Shown here in pieces: positions 1-7,215 of a DNA stretch of 9,565 nucleotides. The stretch comes from Lachnoclostridium sp. UBA5890 (lineage in GTDB: Bacteria > Bacillota > Clostridia > Lachnospirales > Lachnospiraceae), in assembly GCA_002431395.1 (NCBI GenBank), contig DJEU01000052.1, forward strand, positions 1-9,565, written 5' to 3'. The notes below the pieces were generated by a model. That model was not told the DNA's origin and ran no database searches. It was given only the letters and a program-made list of their open reading frames with translations. How positions within the stretch are numbered: the stretch's first letter is position 1; the number at the start of each line of letters is the position of its first letter. Both the position numbers and the translations under genes were made by a program.

Positions 1-17
1 CCGAAAGTTTTTTTACG

Positions 18-704
18 CTAACAGAACAAAGTCCCTAAAAATCGTAGTAATTCATGTGTTTCATCCGGTTCTGCAAGGTCATTGGAAACTCCGATCATCA
101 CGAGATTGATCAAATCCAGATCTCCATCCCACTTGTGCTCTCCCACCAGATCATCCTGCGTCAGATGAATGTGGCACATGCTGTTTTCCGGCATATTCAT
201 GCAGATCCACACGCTGTAAACTTCACAGATATCGCCGTATTCCTGACCTTTGAAGTCGCGGTATTTCTGCGATGAGATCAGGCGGCTGACATAAAATATG
301 CCACGGTTTAAGATTGGATATTTATTCGGTTCGTCTTTTTGGGGTTCAATATTTAAGATTACTTTCGTAAGACCACACTTGCGGTGAACATAGAAAACAA
401 TGTCGAAATTCACGGTACCTTCATTGATTTCTTGGTTTTCTGTATTAAATCCGATAACTTCGCCATTTTCGTCTGCATATTTGGCATTCGTGAGCCCGGG
501 GTCCACAGGGACAACGCCGATCATCGGCTCTCCTTCAATATAAGGAACAATCTCCTTCGGATCCATTTCCTTAAAATCATCCAAAATTCGTTTCAAAATG
601 TGTGCCAAAATGATCTTTTGCGCCAGCAGTTTTTTCGCCGCCTCATCATACTGTGTAGCTAATTCAGAGACCTGCAATGTGTTTTTCAAAATCGTATGTA
701 CCAT
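18..704 (-). CDS. Rpn-like PD-(D/E)XK nuclease family transposase, probably C-terminally truncated
   Basis: Predicted 228-residue protein of the PD-(D/E)XK nuclease family transposase group (Rpn/PDDEXK_2-like), abundant in Lachnospiraceae. Family members are thought to nick or cut DNA and promote recombination. Visible core: D101 in NFDIVFYV, then E120 and Q122 in the strand ILNIEPQKD (the E-x-Q form of the nuclease motif), followed by the helix YPILNRGIFYVSRLIS and the strand VYSVWICMN. I chose the ATG at 704 because GGAGG (711-715) lies 6 bases upstream. The open frame runs on to 800, but those codons are inside the inserted miniature element and have no better start. Family members usually continue for tens of residues beyond the LLRFLGTLF segment. 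Here a TAG follows at 18-20, and the same frame after it reads RKKTF, so a nonsense mutation or decayed gene is likely. The inserted element also separates the gene from any original promoter. The family call is firm; activity is doubtful. Confidence 0.8.
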   Translation of the reverse strand: MVHTILKNTLQVSELATQYDEAAKKLLAQKIILAHILKRILDDFKEMDPKEIVPYIEGEPMIGVVPVDPGLTNAKYADENGEVIGFNTENQEINEGTVNFDIVFYVHRKCGLTKVILNIEPQKDEPNKYPILNRGIFYVSRLISSQKYRDFKGQEYGDICEVYSVWICMNMPENSMCHIHLTQDDLVGEHKWDGDLDLINLVMIGVSNDLAEPDETHELLRFLGTLFC

Positions 705-728
705 AGATTCCCTCCTAGTAGTTACTTT

Positions 729-920
729 GTAACTATTCAGCCTCCCCCTCCTACACATTCGCATTTCGAACACTTCGTGTTCTTTTCTCGCCTTTAGCAA
801 GGCTAAAAATGCTCATATAGGGAGGGGGAGCCCTATTAGGATCTAAATGTATGGAAATCAAATTCTCTTACGTGCAAGCACGACGATTCATTGATTTCCA
901 TACATTGCCTGAATAGTTAC
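729..920 (+). mobile_element. Miniature inverted-repeat element, copy 1 (192 bp)
   Basis: Non-coding element bounded by inverted ends GTAACTATTCAG (729-740) and CTGAATAGTTAC (909-920). It is flanked by an exact 8-bp direct repeat, GTTACTTT, at 721-728 and 921-928, the signature of transposition. It is almost entirely self-complementary. A C-rich arm (742-751) pairs with a G-rich arm (821-830), enclosing small hairpins GAACAC-TTC-GTGTTC and GCCTT-TAGC-AAGGC. A second domain has perfect 16-bp arms (846-861 with 891-906) around CGTGC-AA-GCACG (871-882). It encodes no transposase and must be moved in trans. Ends starting GTAA and an 8-bp duplication match what is known of IS66-family elements, so I infer an IS66-type helper; no such transposase is in the window. 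It is inserted just upstream of the ribosome site of the nuclease gene. Confidence 0.9.
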
Positions 921-965
921 GTTACTTTTATATAAAAAGCGTAGCATACAGATTTTGAGAAATCA

Positions 966-1016
966 ATTGTCATTTGTACGAAAAAATTGTCGTTCATACG
1001 TGCTTTTTTATATAGT
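966..1016 (+). promoter_or_regulatory. Direct-repeat operator (LytTR-like) with overlapping promoter
   Basis: Two similar sites, ATTGTCATTTGTACG (966-980) and ATTGTCGTTCATACG (986-1000), lie head to tail 20 bp apart, about two helical turns. The downstream site contains GTCGTTCAT, which partly fits the direct-repeat consensus of LytTR-domain response regulators (AgrA/VirR type). A candidate promoter overlaps it: TTGTCG (987-992), 18-bp spacer, TATAGT (1011-1016). The arrangement suggests an activator or repressor controlling transcription toward fliB. The repeat is seen directly; the regulator class is inference. Confidence 0.4.
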
Positions 1017-1049
1017 ATTAAATTTAACCTTTTGAGAAATTCACGCCCC

Positions 1050-1078
1050 TTGATTTTCCCTTGGAATAATGATACACT
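1050..1078 (+). promoter_or_regulatory. Candidate sigma-A promoter of fliB
   Basis: TTGATT (1050-1055) and TACACT (1073-1078) are separated by exactly 17 bp and would start transcription near 1085, giving a 5' leader of roughly 57 bases. The -10 box matches four of six consensus bases, so this is a moderate candidate that may act together with the upstream TATAGT box. Confidence 0.4.
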
Positions 1079-1141
1079 TTTAGTACTTTGAATGGCAGCG
1101 ATTTGCGGCCCCATACAAGGCAGAAAGCAGAGGAAAATATA

Positions 1142-2218
1142 ATGTACTATTTATACCCGGATTACTATAAAAAATTTCACTGTATTGCAGACAAATGTAT
1201 CGATACTTGTTGTGCAGAATGGCAGATTGTGATTGACGATGAGTCGCTGGAAAAATACGGAAACTACAAAGGGGATTACCAGCAGACGCTCTGTCAAAAT
1301 ATCGATTGGGAAGAAGGCGTATTTAGCCACAATAAACGTGGAAAATGCGCGTTTCTGCGTGACGATGATCTGTGTGATATGTACATCCATATGGGTGAAG
1401 ATAGTTTGTGTACTACCTGCCGGGAATATCCGCGGCACACCGAAGAATTTGAAAATCTGCGTGAGATCACATTGTCTCTTTCCTGCCCGGAAGTTGCAAA
1501 AATTGTGATGAATACGACGGCCCCCATTACCTTTATCTCCAAAGAAGATGAGGCAGATGAGTGTTATGAAGAATTTGATTATTTTTTATTTTCTGAGCTT
1601 GAAGACGTTCGCGAGGAAATGATCCGTATTATGCAGGACCGCAGTGTAAACATCCGCGACAGAATTGGCAAAATATTACAGATTGGTGTTTCTGTGCAAC
1701 GCCATTATGATGCCGGTTCACTTATTTCATGGAATGAATTCGAGGAATCCGATCGTGTTTGTGTAGAAAATGAATATGAATTATTTGAACGGTTATTTCT
1801 ATTTTTATTTGAAGAGTTTGAAATCTTGTACCCGCAGTGGGCAGAAGTTTTGGTGGAATCTCGCCTGTTTTTATTTGGCGAAGGCAAAGAGTTTTTTGAG
1901 CAAAATAAAGAGGAGTTCGAAACCTGGTGGAACACAAATGATCTGACTCCTCTTGATATTGTTTTGGAACAACTTGTCGTCTATTTTATTTCCGTCTATC
2001 TGCTTGGCGCCGTATACGATGAAAATATACTTGGCAAGATCGATGCCTGCATCGGCCACACCATTGAGATTTACCTGCTTCTCTTGGGGCGGTGGCTGAA
2101 ACACGGCGAATTGGCAATGGACGATGTAATTGAAGTCGTTTACCGCTATTCCCGAGAAATCGAACATTCCGATGAAAATTTGGAACGGGCGGAAATGTTA
2201 AACTGGTTCGAGCGGTAG
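1142..2218 (+). CDS. fliB: FliB-type flagellin lysine-N-methylase
   Basis: Predicted 358-residue cytoplasmic protein of the FliB family, which in Salmonella methylates lysines of flagellin. The N terminus MYYLYPDYYKKF is typical, followed by the cysteine cluster C14, C19, C23, C24. A second set (C69, C78, C90, C93) includes the segment LCTTCREYPR, and C115 lies in LSLSCPE. These cysteines resemble a YkgJ-type metal (Zn or Fe-S) cluster. The C-terminal half is helical and acidic. The ATG at 1142 is preceded by GCAGAGGA with 7 bases spacing; an in-frame ATG at 1088 lacks a comparable site and adds residues foreign to the family. No flagellin or flagellar gene is nearby, and Clostridia carry many such paralogues away from flagellar loci, so the true substrate may be another protein. 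It converges with the gene ending at 2252. The name is by family, not proven activity. Confidence 0.85.
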   Translation: MYYLYPDYYKKFHCIADKCIDTCCAEWQIVIDDESLEKYGNYKGDYQQTLCQNIDWEEGVFSHNKRGKCAFLRDDDLCDMYIHMGEDSLCTTCREYPRHTEEFENLREITLSLSCPEVAKIVMNTTAPITFISKEDEADECYEEFDYFLFSELEDVREEMIRIMQDRSVNIRDRIGKILQIGVSVQRHYDAGSLISWNEFEESDRVCVENEYELFERLFLFLFEEFEILYPQWAEVLVESRLFLFGEGKEFFEQNKEEFETWWNTNDLTPLDIVLEQLVVYFISVYLLGAVYDENILGKIDACIGHTIEIYLLLLGRWLKHGELAMDDVIEVVYRYSREIEHSDENLERAEMLNWFER

Positions 2219-2225
2219 TTTTTTT
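2200..2225 (+). terminator. Possible weak intrinsic terminator of fliB
   Basis: AAACT (2200-2204) can pair with AGTTT (2217-2221), followed by a run of seven T (2219-2225). The short stem straddles the fliB stop codon. Only five or six pairs form, so this is a weak candidate. The 33-bp convergent gap leaves little other space for a terminator. Confidence 0.3.
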
Positions 2226-2251
2226 CACTATTACTTCACTATTTGCATCCA

Positions 2252-2647
2252 TTACGCCTGATTCATGACTTCGTCCATAACCTCTATGGATTCTTTAATC
2301 ATATTGTCGCAGTGCGTCTTTTTCTCGCCGCCTTTTTCTGCATTGGCGCGCAAAAGATCCGCGCAGTCGGTCATTCCGTCGTGGTTTTCTGCCATTTTCT
2401 GGCGGTATGCCTGAAACGCCTGTGGTGAATCATACCCTTTGGCTCCAAGCACCATAAGCGCCGCCGTGATTGCTCCGCAAGTACCTCCGCAGCGCATTCC
2501 GGCTCCGAAATTGCTTCCGACCGCGGCCGCCAGATCTTCGCTCATCCCCATTTCTTCCGCATACACGCGGAGAATCGTCTGCGCGCAGTTGTTGCACATC
2601 GGCGTCGCATTTCTAAGTTTCATTGCTTCTTCTACATGTTTATTCAT
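2252..2647 (-). CDS. C_GCAxxG_C_C family putative redox protein
   Basis: Predicted 131-residue cytoplasmic protein of the C_GCAxxG_C_C family, named for its spaced cysteines and thought to be redox active or metal binding; no reaction is established. Visible features are C18 and C21 in PMCNNCAQTIL, the glycine-rich centre GAGMRCGGTCGAITAALMVLG carrying C53 and C57, C95 in TDCADLL, and C113 in THCDNMI. C18 forms a CxxC with C21. Length is normal for the family. The start is set by AAGGAG (rc of 2655-2660), 7 bases before the ATG. It lies 25 bp after the dehydrogenase stop, so it is the last gene of a three-gene operon with the cupin and dehydrogenase. Family members are often next to oxidoreductases or transporters, which fits. 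Function beyond redox chemistry is unknown. Confidence 0.85.
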   Translation of the reverse strand: MNKHVEEAMKLRNATPMCNNCAQTILRVYAEEMGMSEDLAAAVGSNFGAGMRCGGTCGAITAALMVLGAKGYDSPQAFQAYRQKMAENHDGMTDCADLLRANAEKGGEKKTHCDNMIKESIEVMDEVMNQA

Positions 2648-2672
2648 CGTTTTTCTCCTTCTCCATTCGTGC

Positions 2673-3440
2673 TTAAAATTTCTTTTTCTGCAGCTGTCCG
2701 ATCACAGGAATCAGCATTTTTTGAGGAACAAAACGTGCCATCGTCGTCGCCACGCGAATGGTAAATTTTGGAACAATGATCGTTTTTCGTTTTCTCATCT
2801 GTTCGAGCGCATAAGACGCACAATACTGAGGCGTGATGCCGGGCAGCGCAAATTTTACTTTTGCCACATCATTAAACTCGGTGTCAACCGGCCCCGGGCA
2901 CAAGGCTCCGACATAAATGCGGCTCCGCTTGCTGCGCTGCTCTGCTGCGACGGCGCACGTCAGGCTGACCATGTAGGCCTTTGTCGCATAATACGTCGCC
3001 ATAAACGGTCCCGCCGGAAGAAGTCCTGCGGAAGATGCCACATTTAAAATATATCCGTGATTTCCCTGCTTTTCCATTTTCTTAAGCATGAGTTTCATCA
3101 AAAGATGCATCGCTTTGACATTGACATCGATCATCTGAAGTTCAGTCGCCGCATCGGTCTCGGTAAAGTCGCCGCAAGCACCAAATCCTGCATTATTGAT
3201 AAATATTTTAATCGGAAATTCTTTCGTTTCTTTCATTACGCGTACACATTCTTCCGGCCGAGAAAGATCCGCTGTGATGAATTCCGTCTGGCATCCATAT
3301 TTTACCAGTTCTTGTGCCAGTTTTTCGAGCCGCTTTCTTCTGCGCGCCACAAGGATCAGCGAATATCCTTTTCTTGCCAATTGTCTGGCAAATTCGCGCC
3401 CGATTCCGGAACTTGCTCCCGTTATCATTGCATATTTCAT
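2673..3440 (-). CDS. Short-chain dehydrogenase/reductase (SDR, classical type)
   Basis: Predicted 255-residue NAD(P)-dependent oxidoreductase with a complete classical SDR pattern: cofactor-binding TGASSGIG (7-14), ARRR basic residues after strand 2 (32-35) suggesting NADPH preference, AD at 57-58, NNAG (82-85), N107, catalytic S137, Y150 and K154 (Y-x-x-x-K in TYYATKAY), and PGPVDTEF after strand 6. The C terminus (PQKMLIPVIGQLQKKKF) is the basic, weakly hydrophobic tail common in DltE/YqjQ-like SDRs and may touch the membrane. The start ATG at 3440 has AAGGGGG (3450-3456) 9 bases upstream. It begins 21 bp after the cupin stop and is followed by the redox protein, indicating co-transcription. 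The substrate cannot be read from sequence. Confidence 0.9.
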   Translation of the reverse strand: MKYAMITGASSGIGREFARQLARKGYSLILVARRRKRLEKLAQELVKYGCQTEFITADLSRPEECVRVMKETKEFPIKIFINNAGFGACGDFTETDAATELQMIDVNVKAMHLLMKLMLKKMEKQGNHGYILNVASSAGLLPAGPFMATYYATKAYMVSLTCAVAAEQRSKRSRIYVGALCPGPVDTEFNDVAKVKFALPGITPQYCASYALEQMRKRKTIIVPKFTIRVATTMARFVPQKMLIPVIGQLQKKKF

Positions 3441-3461
3441 ACGCTGCCGCCCCCTTGTCTC

Positions 3462-3791
3462 TTAAAAAATAACAACCAGAAGCATCTTGAACTGCTCAAG
3501 TCCGTAAACCGCATGTGGATGTTTGGCCGGCATTACGATGGATTCACCTTCATGAAGAATGTATTCCACACCATCAATTGTGATACGTCCGACACCATCG
3601 AGGCAGGTGACAAAGGCATCTCCGCCGGATTCGTGCGTGCTGATTTCCTCACCTTTATCAAAAGAAAACAACGTAACACTGACATGGTCATTTTGTGCCA
3701 TTGTTTTCGAAACCACTTGTCCTTCCTGGTAAGCTACCTGTTCTTTTAACGTTACCACTTCTGCCTTATTAAAGTTTTTAATTCCTGTCAT
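3462..3791 (-). CDS. Single-domain cupin protein
   Basis: Predicted 109-residue small cupin. The two cupin motifs are recognisable. Motif 1 is GEEISTHESGGDAFVTCLDG, with H53 retained but the usual second His replaced by S55 and the usual Glu position occupied by D58. Motif 2 is GESIVMPAKHPHAVYG, with P88, H91 and H93. Metal binding is therefore possible but non-standard. Such proteins act as small isomerases, dioxygenase-like enzymes or binding proteins; no substrate is evident. I chose the ATG at 3791, which has GGAGG 8 bases upstream. The in-frame ATG at 3806 overlaps that ribosome site and has only a poor one of its own. It is the first gene of the operon with the SDR and C_GCAxxG_C_C genes. 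Confidence 0.85.
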   Translation of the reverse strand: MTGIKNFNKAEVVTLKEQVAYQEGQVVSKTMAQNDHVSVTLFSFDKGEEISTHESGGDAFVTCLDGVGRITIDGVEYILHEGESIVMPAKHPHAVYGLEQFKMLLVVIF

Positions 3792-3816
3792 TTTGATGAC
3801 CTCCATTCTTGTACCT

Positions 3817-3880
3817 AGTATACTGCATCCCCAGCAATTTATCCAGTCGTTTTTTCACTATTTTTCACTATTTCACACTG
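3817..3880 (-). promoter_or_regulatory. Promoter region of the cupin operon with tandem 10-mers
   Basis: On the minus strand a good -10 box TATACT lies at 3817-3822, with only a weak -35 (TGGATA, 3840-3845) at 17-bp spacing. Just upstream is a tandem repeat: on the plus strand TTTTTCACTA occurs twice (3851-3860, 3861-3870), followed by a partial third copy. Its A-rich character and 10-bp period on the transcribed side could be an UP element or an activator site compensating for the weak -35. A near-copy of the repeat occurs at 2221-2241, at the far end of the operon. Confidence 0.45.
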
Positions 3881-3903
3881 CAATCCTTGGGATGCACGAA
3901 CGA

Positions 3904-3937
3904 AAAATGCCCCCAGGTTCGTTCCTGAGAGCATTTT
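3904..3937 (-). terminator. Intrinsic terminator of the glycoside hydrolase gene
   Basis: Reading the minus strand, AAAATGC-TCTCAGG pairs with CCTGGGG-GCATTTT around a six-base loop AACGAA. The result is a 14-bp stem with two G-T pairs, whose distal arm ends in a T-run (TTTTT, complement of 3903-3907). It starts 15 bases after the hydrolase stop codon and closes that unit before the cupin operon promoter. Confidence 0.85.
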
Positions 3938-3952
3938 CCAGCCGGGGAATAA

Positions 3953-6900
3953 CTATTTGCAGCGAAGGACCTTACTGTATGCACCATAGACCTTCTTTTT
4001 TCCCACTTTTTTATAGGCTCGAGCCTTTACAAAAAGATGTTTTTTTCCTTTCCTCTTTAAGGTGGCTTTTGTCACCTTATTCTTTCGGATCCAAATGGAT
4101 TTGGCAGATTTGAAATTCTTCTTTGTACTGTAAACAATTTGATAACCACTTGCTTTTTTATCGCGTTTCCATTTGATTTTTACCGTCTTTTTGTCCTTTG
4201 TCTTCACACAGGAGAGTTTCAATTTTTTAAGCGAAACTTTTTTACTTGCCTTTGGCGTGGAAACCGTTTCCGGTGTCTGTGCCGGCTGCGCCGATGGCTG
4301 TACTGACGGTGCAGTAGATGGCGCTGCCGCAGGCGTTTCGGTTGGAACTGCTTTTCTTTCTGCCGGATATACCTTAATCTGTGTAGCCTCTTCATCTGCT
4401 GCCGCCGGAGCGAGGACAAATTTATCAAGGCGCGGAGTAAAGTCATCCTGCACTGAACTAAACTTATATGAATTGTCATTTGTGAAAGTGATTACATTGT
4501 CACCTTTTTCCAATTTTACATCCACAACCGTCGTTTTAAACGTATCCCAGCAGAATGTATTTTTAAAATATACCGTCTGCGGTGTGTCCGAATTCACCTT
4601 GATCTGCATATAGCGCTCGACAAGATCTGTATTATATGGATGTACATAATTCTTACCCTCTTTGGTCTTCATCACTGGTGCCGGTTCATCGTTGGCGTAG
4701 CAGACAGACAATTTATAATTTCCTGCTTTTGAAACATTTACCTTAAAACTCAGTTCATTGTCTTTTCCGCCACGAAAACCTTCTACCACTTTTCCGCCGG
4801 AAGCATAAGCATTTTCTTTTATTTCCGGAGTCGCTGCACTTCCTGCGAGATAATTATAGTCATCCTGGCTGGCCGTCCCTGACATCGTGCAATCTTCTGC
4901 CTCGATACTTACTGCATTTTTCTCGGCTTCGGCATTTTTAACAAATGTCAATTCTTCCACTTGCAAAGATTCGCCGTCAAGATACACATGATTGATTCCC
5001 TGTGTCAGGTAAATAACAGCGGCCTTTTCCGCGCCAACAGAAACATTTCCCAGTGTAAGTTTATCCACTGTAATTTCCGATTCTGCTTTTGCATCTTTGG
5101 CATAATTCACACGGCTTTTCGACAAAACAGCTTCTCCACTTCCCTGAGAGCTCAGTGTATAATAGCCTTCTTCCGGTGCATTCACATAACATTCTGCACC
5201 ATTTTTGGTCTGCGTTATCATATCTTTGCTGAGTACCACACGAGACTCCTGACTCTCTTTATAAGTAAGATCTATTTTATCAAGGAGCGCACACAGCATC
5301 GAATTTACCTCTTTACTGTTTTGGTCTTCTCCTTTATATTTTAATACAATTTCATGTTTCCCCGCAGCCAGTTTTAAATCGACGGTTTTGTAATTATAAT
5401 AGCCCCATTTTACCGTAGAGTCATAGACGATTTCCTGAGCTGCCCCTCCATCTACACTCAATGTATGTGTACAAAGTGCACCGATTGCACGATTTTGTCC
5501 ATTTTTATCAACATATTGAAGAGTAAGCGGGTCTACTTGCGGAGCCTGGCTGCTATAATAAATATTCAAGCGGTAATTTCCATCTTTCGGAACGTCAACG
5601 GTAAATTTCACACCATCATTTTCACTGTTCAATCCACCAACTTCCGCACGATTGGAACGTGCAAGATCGGTACCGGATCTTTTCTTAAATGCAGCAGCTC
5701 CACCAAGCAGTTCTGCATCTTCTGCCTCATATGTCTTCGTCCATGTTTTTTCATAAGCGTCCAATGCCGTAACGGTCTCATCCGTTGCCGGTGTAATTAC
5801 TGCAAAATACGCATCCATCAAATCCGCATCCTGGATAGAAAGTGACAATGTATCCCCATCAAGGGCCACATTTCCTTCATATACAACCGGTGTCTCATCC
5901 GCAAATCCCTGATGACCGGTAAACTTTGTCCGGTAAATTTTTACATGCGCACTTTTCGCATCTGCAAATGTCTTCGTCTTTGTCAGATTGTCTATGGTCA
6001 AATACTGCGCTCCTGCTTTTCCTCCAAACAAACTATAGGCAGTCTGTTTTTCCTCGTCTACACTTGTCATACCATATAGTCTTCCGTAAGCCCCCGGATC
6101 ATCGACATTTTCCAAAGTCAATGGCGTCTTTTTTCCGCTCATCTGAGCATACCAGCGGTATACCCACCATGCTCCGTTTGGCTTATTGGCATCGGCAGCA
6201 AGTTCATTCATGCTATTGGCAAGTCCCCAATACGGAAGCGAAGCATAAACATCTTCCTCATCGTAGATGGAAAGCCAGTTCACGAGTGCTCCCGGATTTC
6301 CGACATCATCGAAATTGACAGTTTCATTTACAAATAAAATCGGCTTAATGTCTGATTTTGCATAATATGTTTTTACCAATTCGCGGGCTTCTTCACAATG
6401 ATCTTTAAAATTTTCAAGGTCATTTTTATCTAATTCATGCCAGGTGATGTATTCCGGCAGGCAGTCATTTTTCTCGCAATATTCGAAAAACGTCTCATAG
6501 TCGTTTCCTTTATAATAAGAAAAATTCGGTCCTGCCACCTTAATCGCCGGATTGATGTTCTTGATCGTTGTGTAGATTTTTTTCCAGTCTTCACACATTT
6601 TATTGACCTGACCACCATACCAGATGTTGTTTGGTTCATTGAAGATAACAAAACTGTATGCCGCAATTTCTTCATCGCTCTTTCCGCTTACCATCTTGGT
6701 TACGATCTGCTTTACTTTTTCATTGTAATCCTCAATTCCATTGTACTCATATGGCCATTGCAGATAATAATCCTGAAGATAAATCTGAATATTTTCCACC
6801 CCACACGCCTTGAGATACGGTGTCAGACGATAACCATCTCCCGATGGATGCTGCTGCCCGTCTGCCGCTTTCTGCACCAAAATCTTTGGCGAAAGGGCCG

Positions 6901-7135
6901 TGATCATATCCGCGGAAGGGACATTTACTTCACTAACACCATACAAAAAACCGGTTGAGCCGTGAAACACTTCACTTTTGCTTTTTGCCGGATCCGCATC
7001 AAAATGAAGAATTTCTTTTTCTTCTGTCTCCGTCTCAGCTGCTGATATTTTTTCAGGCATTGGCAATGTAATGCTTGAAAAAAGCAAACCGGCAGATAAC
7101 ATTAATGTTACTATCTGTTTTACTTTTCGTCTCAT
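3953..7135 (-). CDS. Secreted multi-domain glycoside hydrolase (GH39-like, clan A) with two CBM35-like modules
   Basis: Predicted 1060-residue exported enzyme. Residues 1-33 form a signal peptide (basic MRRKVK, hydrophobic core, likely cut after ISA). Residues about 55-450 resemble a GH39-like clan-A barrel: GSTGFLYGVSEVNVPSADM near the start, proposed acid/base E167 in FNEP, ITWHEL (230-235), and proposed nucleophile E271 in FVNETVNF. The spacing of the two Glu fits clan A. CBM35-like beta-sandwiches follow at about 466-625 (YEAEDAEL) and 743-910 (IEAEDCTM), with a further beta-rich module between (about 633-735). A Pro/Thr/Ala/Ser linker (928-962) leads to a very lysine-rich Fn3-like domain (966-1060), as on secreted Lachnospiraceae proteins, which may bind anionic wall polymers. 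Start at 7135 is set by AGGAGGT; the frame's upstream ATG at 7186 would precede the ribosome site. The AraC gene upstream is the likely regulator. Substrate is unknown (xylan- or other plant or host glycan is possible). Confidence 0.85.
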   Translation of the reverse strand: MRRKVKQIVTLMLSAGLLFSSITLPMPEKISAAETETEEKEILHFDADPAKSKSEVFHGSTGFLYGVSEVNVPSADMITALSPKILVQKAADGQQHPSGDGYRLTPYLKACGVENIQIYLQDYYLQWPYEYNGIEDYNEKVKQIVTKMVSGKSDEEIAAYSFVIFNEPNNIWYGGQVNKMCEDWKKIYTTIKNINPAIKVAGPNFSYYKGNDYETFFEYCEKNDCLPEYITWHELDKNDLENFKDHCEEARELVKTYYAKSDIKPILFVNETVNFDDVGNPGALVNWLSIYDEEDVYASLPYWGLANSMNELAADANKPNGAWWVYRWYAQMSGKKTPLTLENVDDPGAYGRLYGMTSVDEEKQTAYSLFGGKAGAQYLTIDNLTKTKTFADAKSAHVKIYRTKFTGHQGFADETPVVYEGNVALDGDTLSLSIQDADLMDAYFAVITPATDETVTALDAYEKTWTKTYEAEDAELLGGAAAFKKRSGTDLARSNRAEVGGLNSENDGVKFTVDVPKDGNYRLNIYYSSQAPQVDPLTLQYVDKNGQNRAIGALCTHTLSVDGGAAQEIVYDSTVKWGYYNYKTVDLKLAAGKHEIVLKYKGEDQNSKEVNSMLCALLDKIDLTYKESQESRVVLSKDMITQTKNGAECYVNAPEEGYYTLSSQGSGEAVLSKSRVNYAKDAKAESEITVDKLTLGNVSVGAEKAAVIYLTQGINHVYLDGESLQVEELTFVKNAEAEKNAVSIEAEDCTMSGTASQDDYNYLAGSAATPEIKENAYASGGKVVEGFRGGKDNELSFKVNVSKAGNYKLSVCYANDEPAPVMKTKEGKNYVHPYNTDLVERYMQIKVNSDTPQTVYFKNTFCWDTFKTTVVDVKLEKGDNVITFTNDNSYKFSSVQDDFTPRLDKFVLAPAAADEEATQIKVYPAERKAVPTETPAAAPSTAPSVQPSAQPAQTPETVSTPKASKKVSLKKLKLSCVKTKDKKTVKIKWKRDKKASGYQIVYSTKKNFKSAKSIWIRKNKVTKATLKRKGKKHLFVKARAYKKVGKKKVYGAYSKVLRCK

Positions 7136-7166
7136 TAAAATACCTCCTAGTATCTCGTTTTGCCAA

Positions 7167-7175
7167 AGTATAACA
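7167..7175 (-). promoter_or_regulatory. Extended -10 promoter of the hydrolase gene
   Basis: Minus-strand TGTTATACT is an extended -10 element (TG-n-TATACT); the -35 region is poor (TATTAT at 17-bp spacing). This is typical of a promoter that needs an activator, in keeping with the AraC-type gene just upstream. Two TCTATT motifs 9 bp apart lie over the -35 region (about 7190-7204) and could be regulator half-sites, though they are short. Confidence 0.5.
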
Positions 7176-7215
7176 TAGCTTTTCACAAGATAATAGAGGA
7201 AATAGAAACTTGTTT

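Noticed and set aside
705..800. N-terminal extension of the nuclease gene into the miniature element
   Set aside because: The extra residues come from the element's hairpins; the ATG at 704 has a well-placed GGAGG and the family-like N terminus.
917..1114. 65-residue minus-strand reading frame in the fliB upstream region
   Set aside because: It overlaps the element end and the promoter region, lacks a ribosome site and shows no recognisable protein features.
3851..3880. CRISPR-like short tandem repeat
   Set aside because: Only two to three 10-base units with no spacers; better read as a promoter-proximal repeat.
4173..6958. Plus-strand reading frames opposite the hydrolase gene
   Set aside because: They are antisense shadows of a long, clearly recognisable coding region, without ribosome sites or family features.
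7136..7186. 17-residue longer start for the hydrolase
   Set aside because: It would place residues ahead of a clear signal peptide and run through the AGGAGGT ribosome site.
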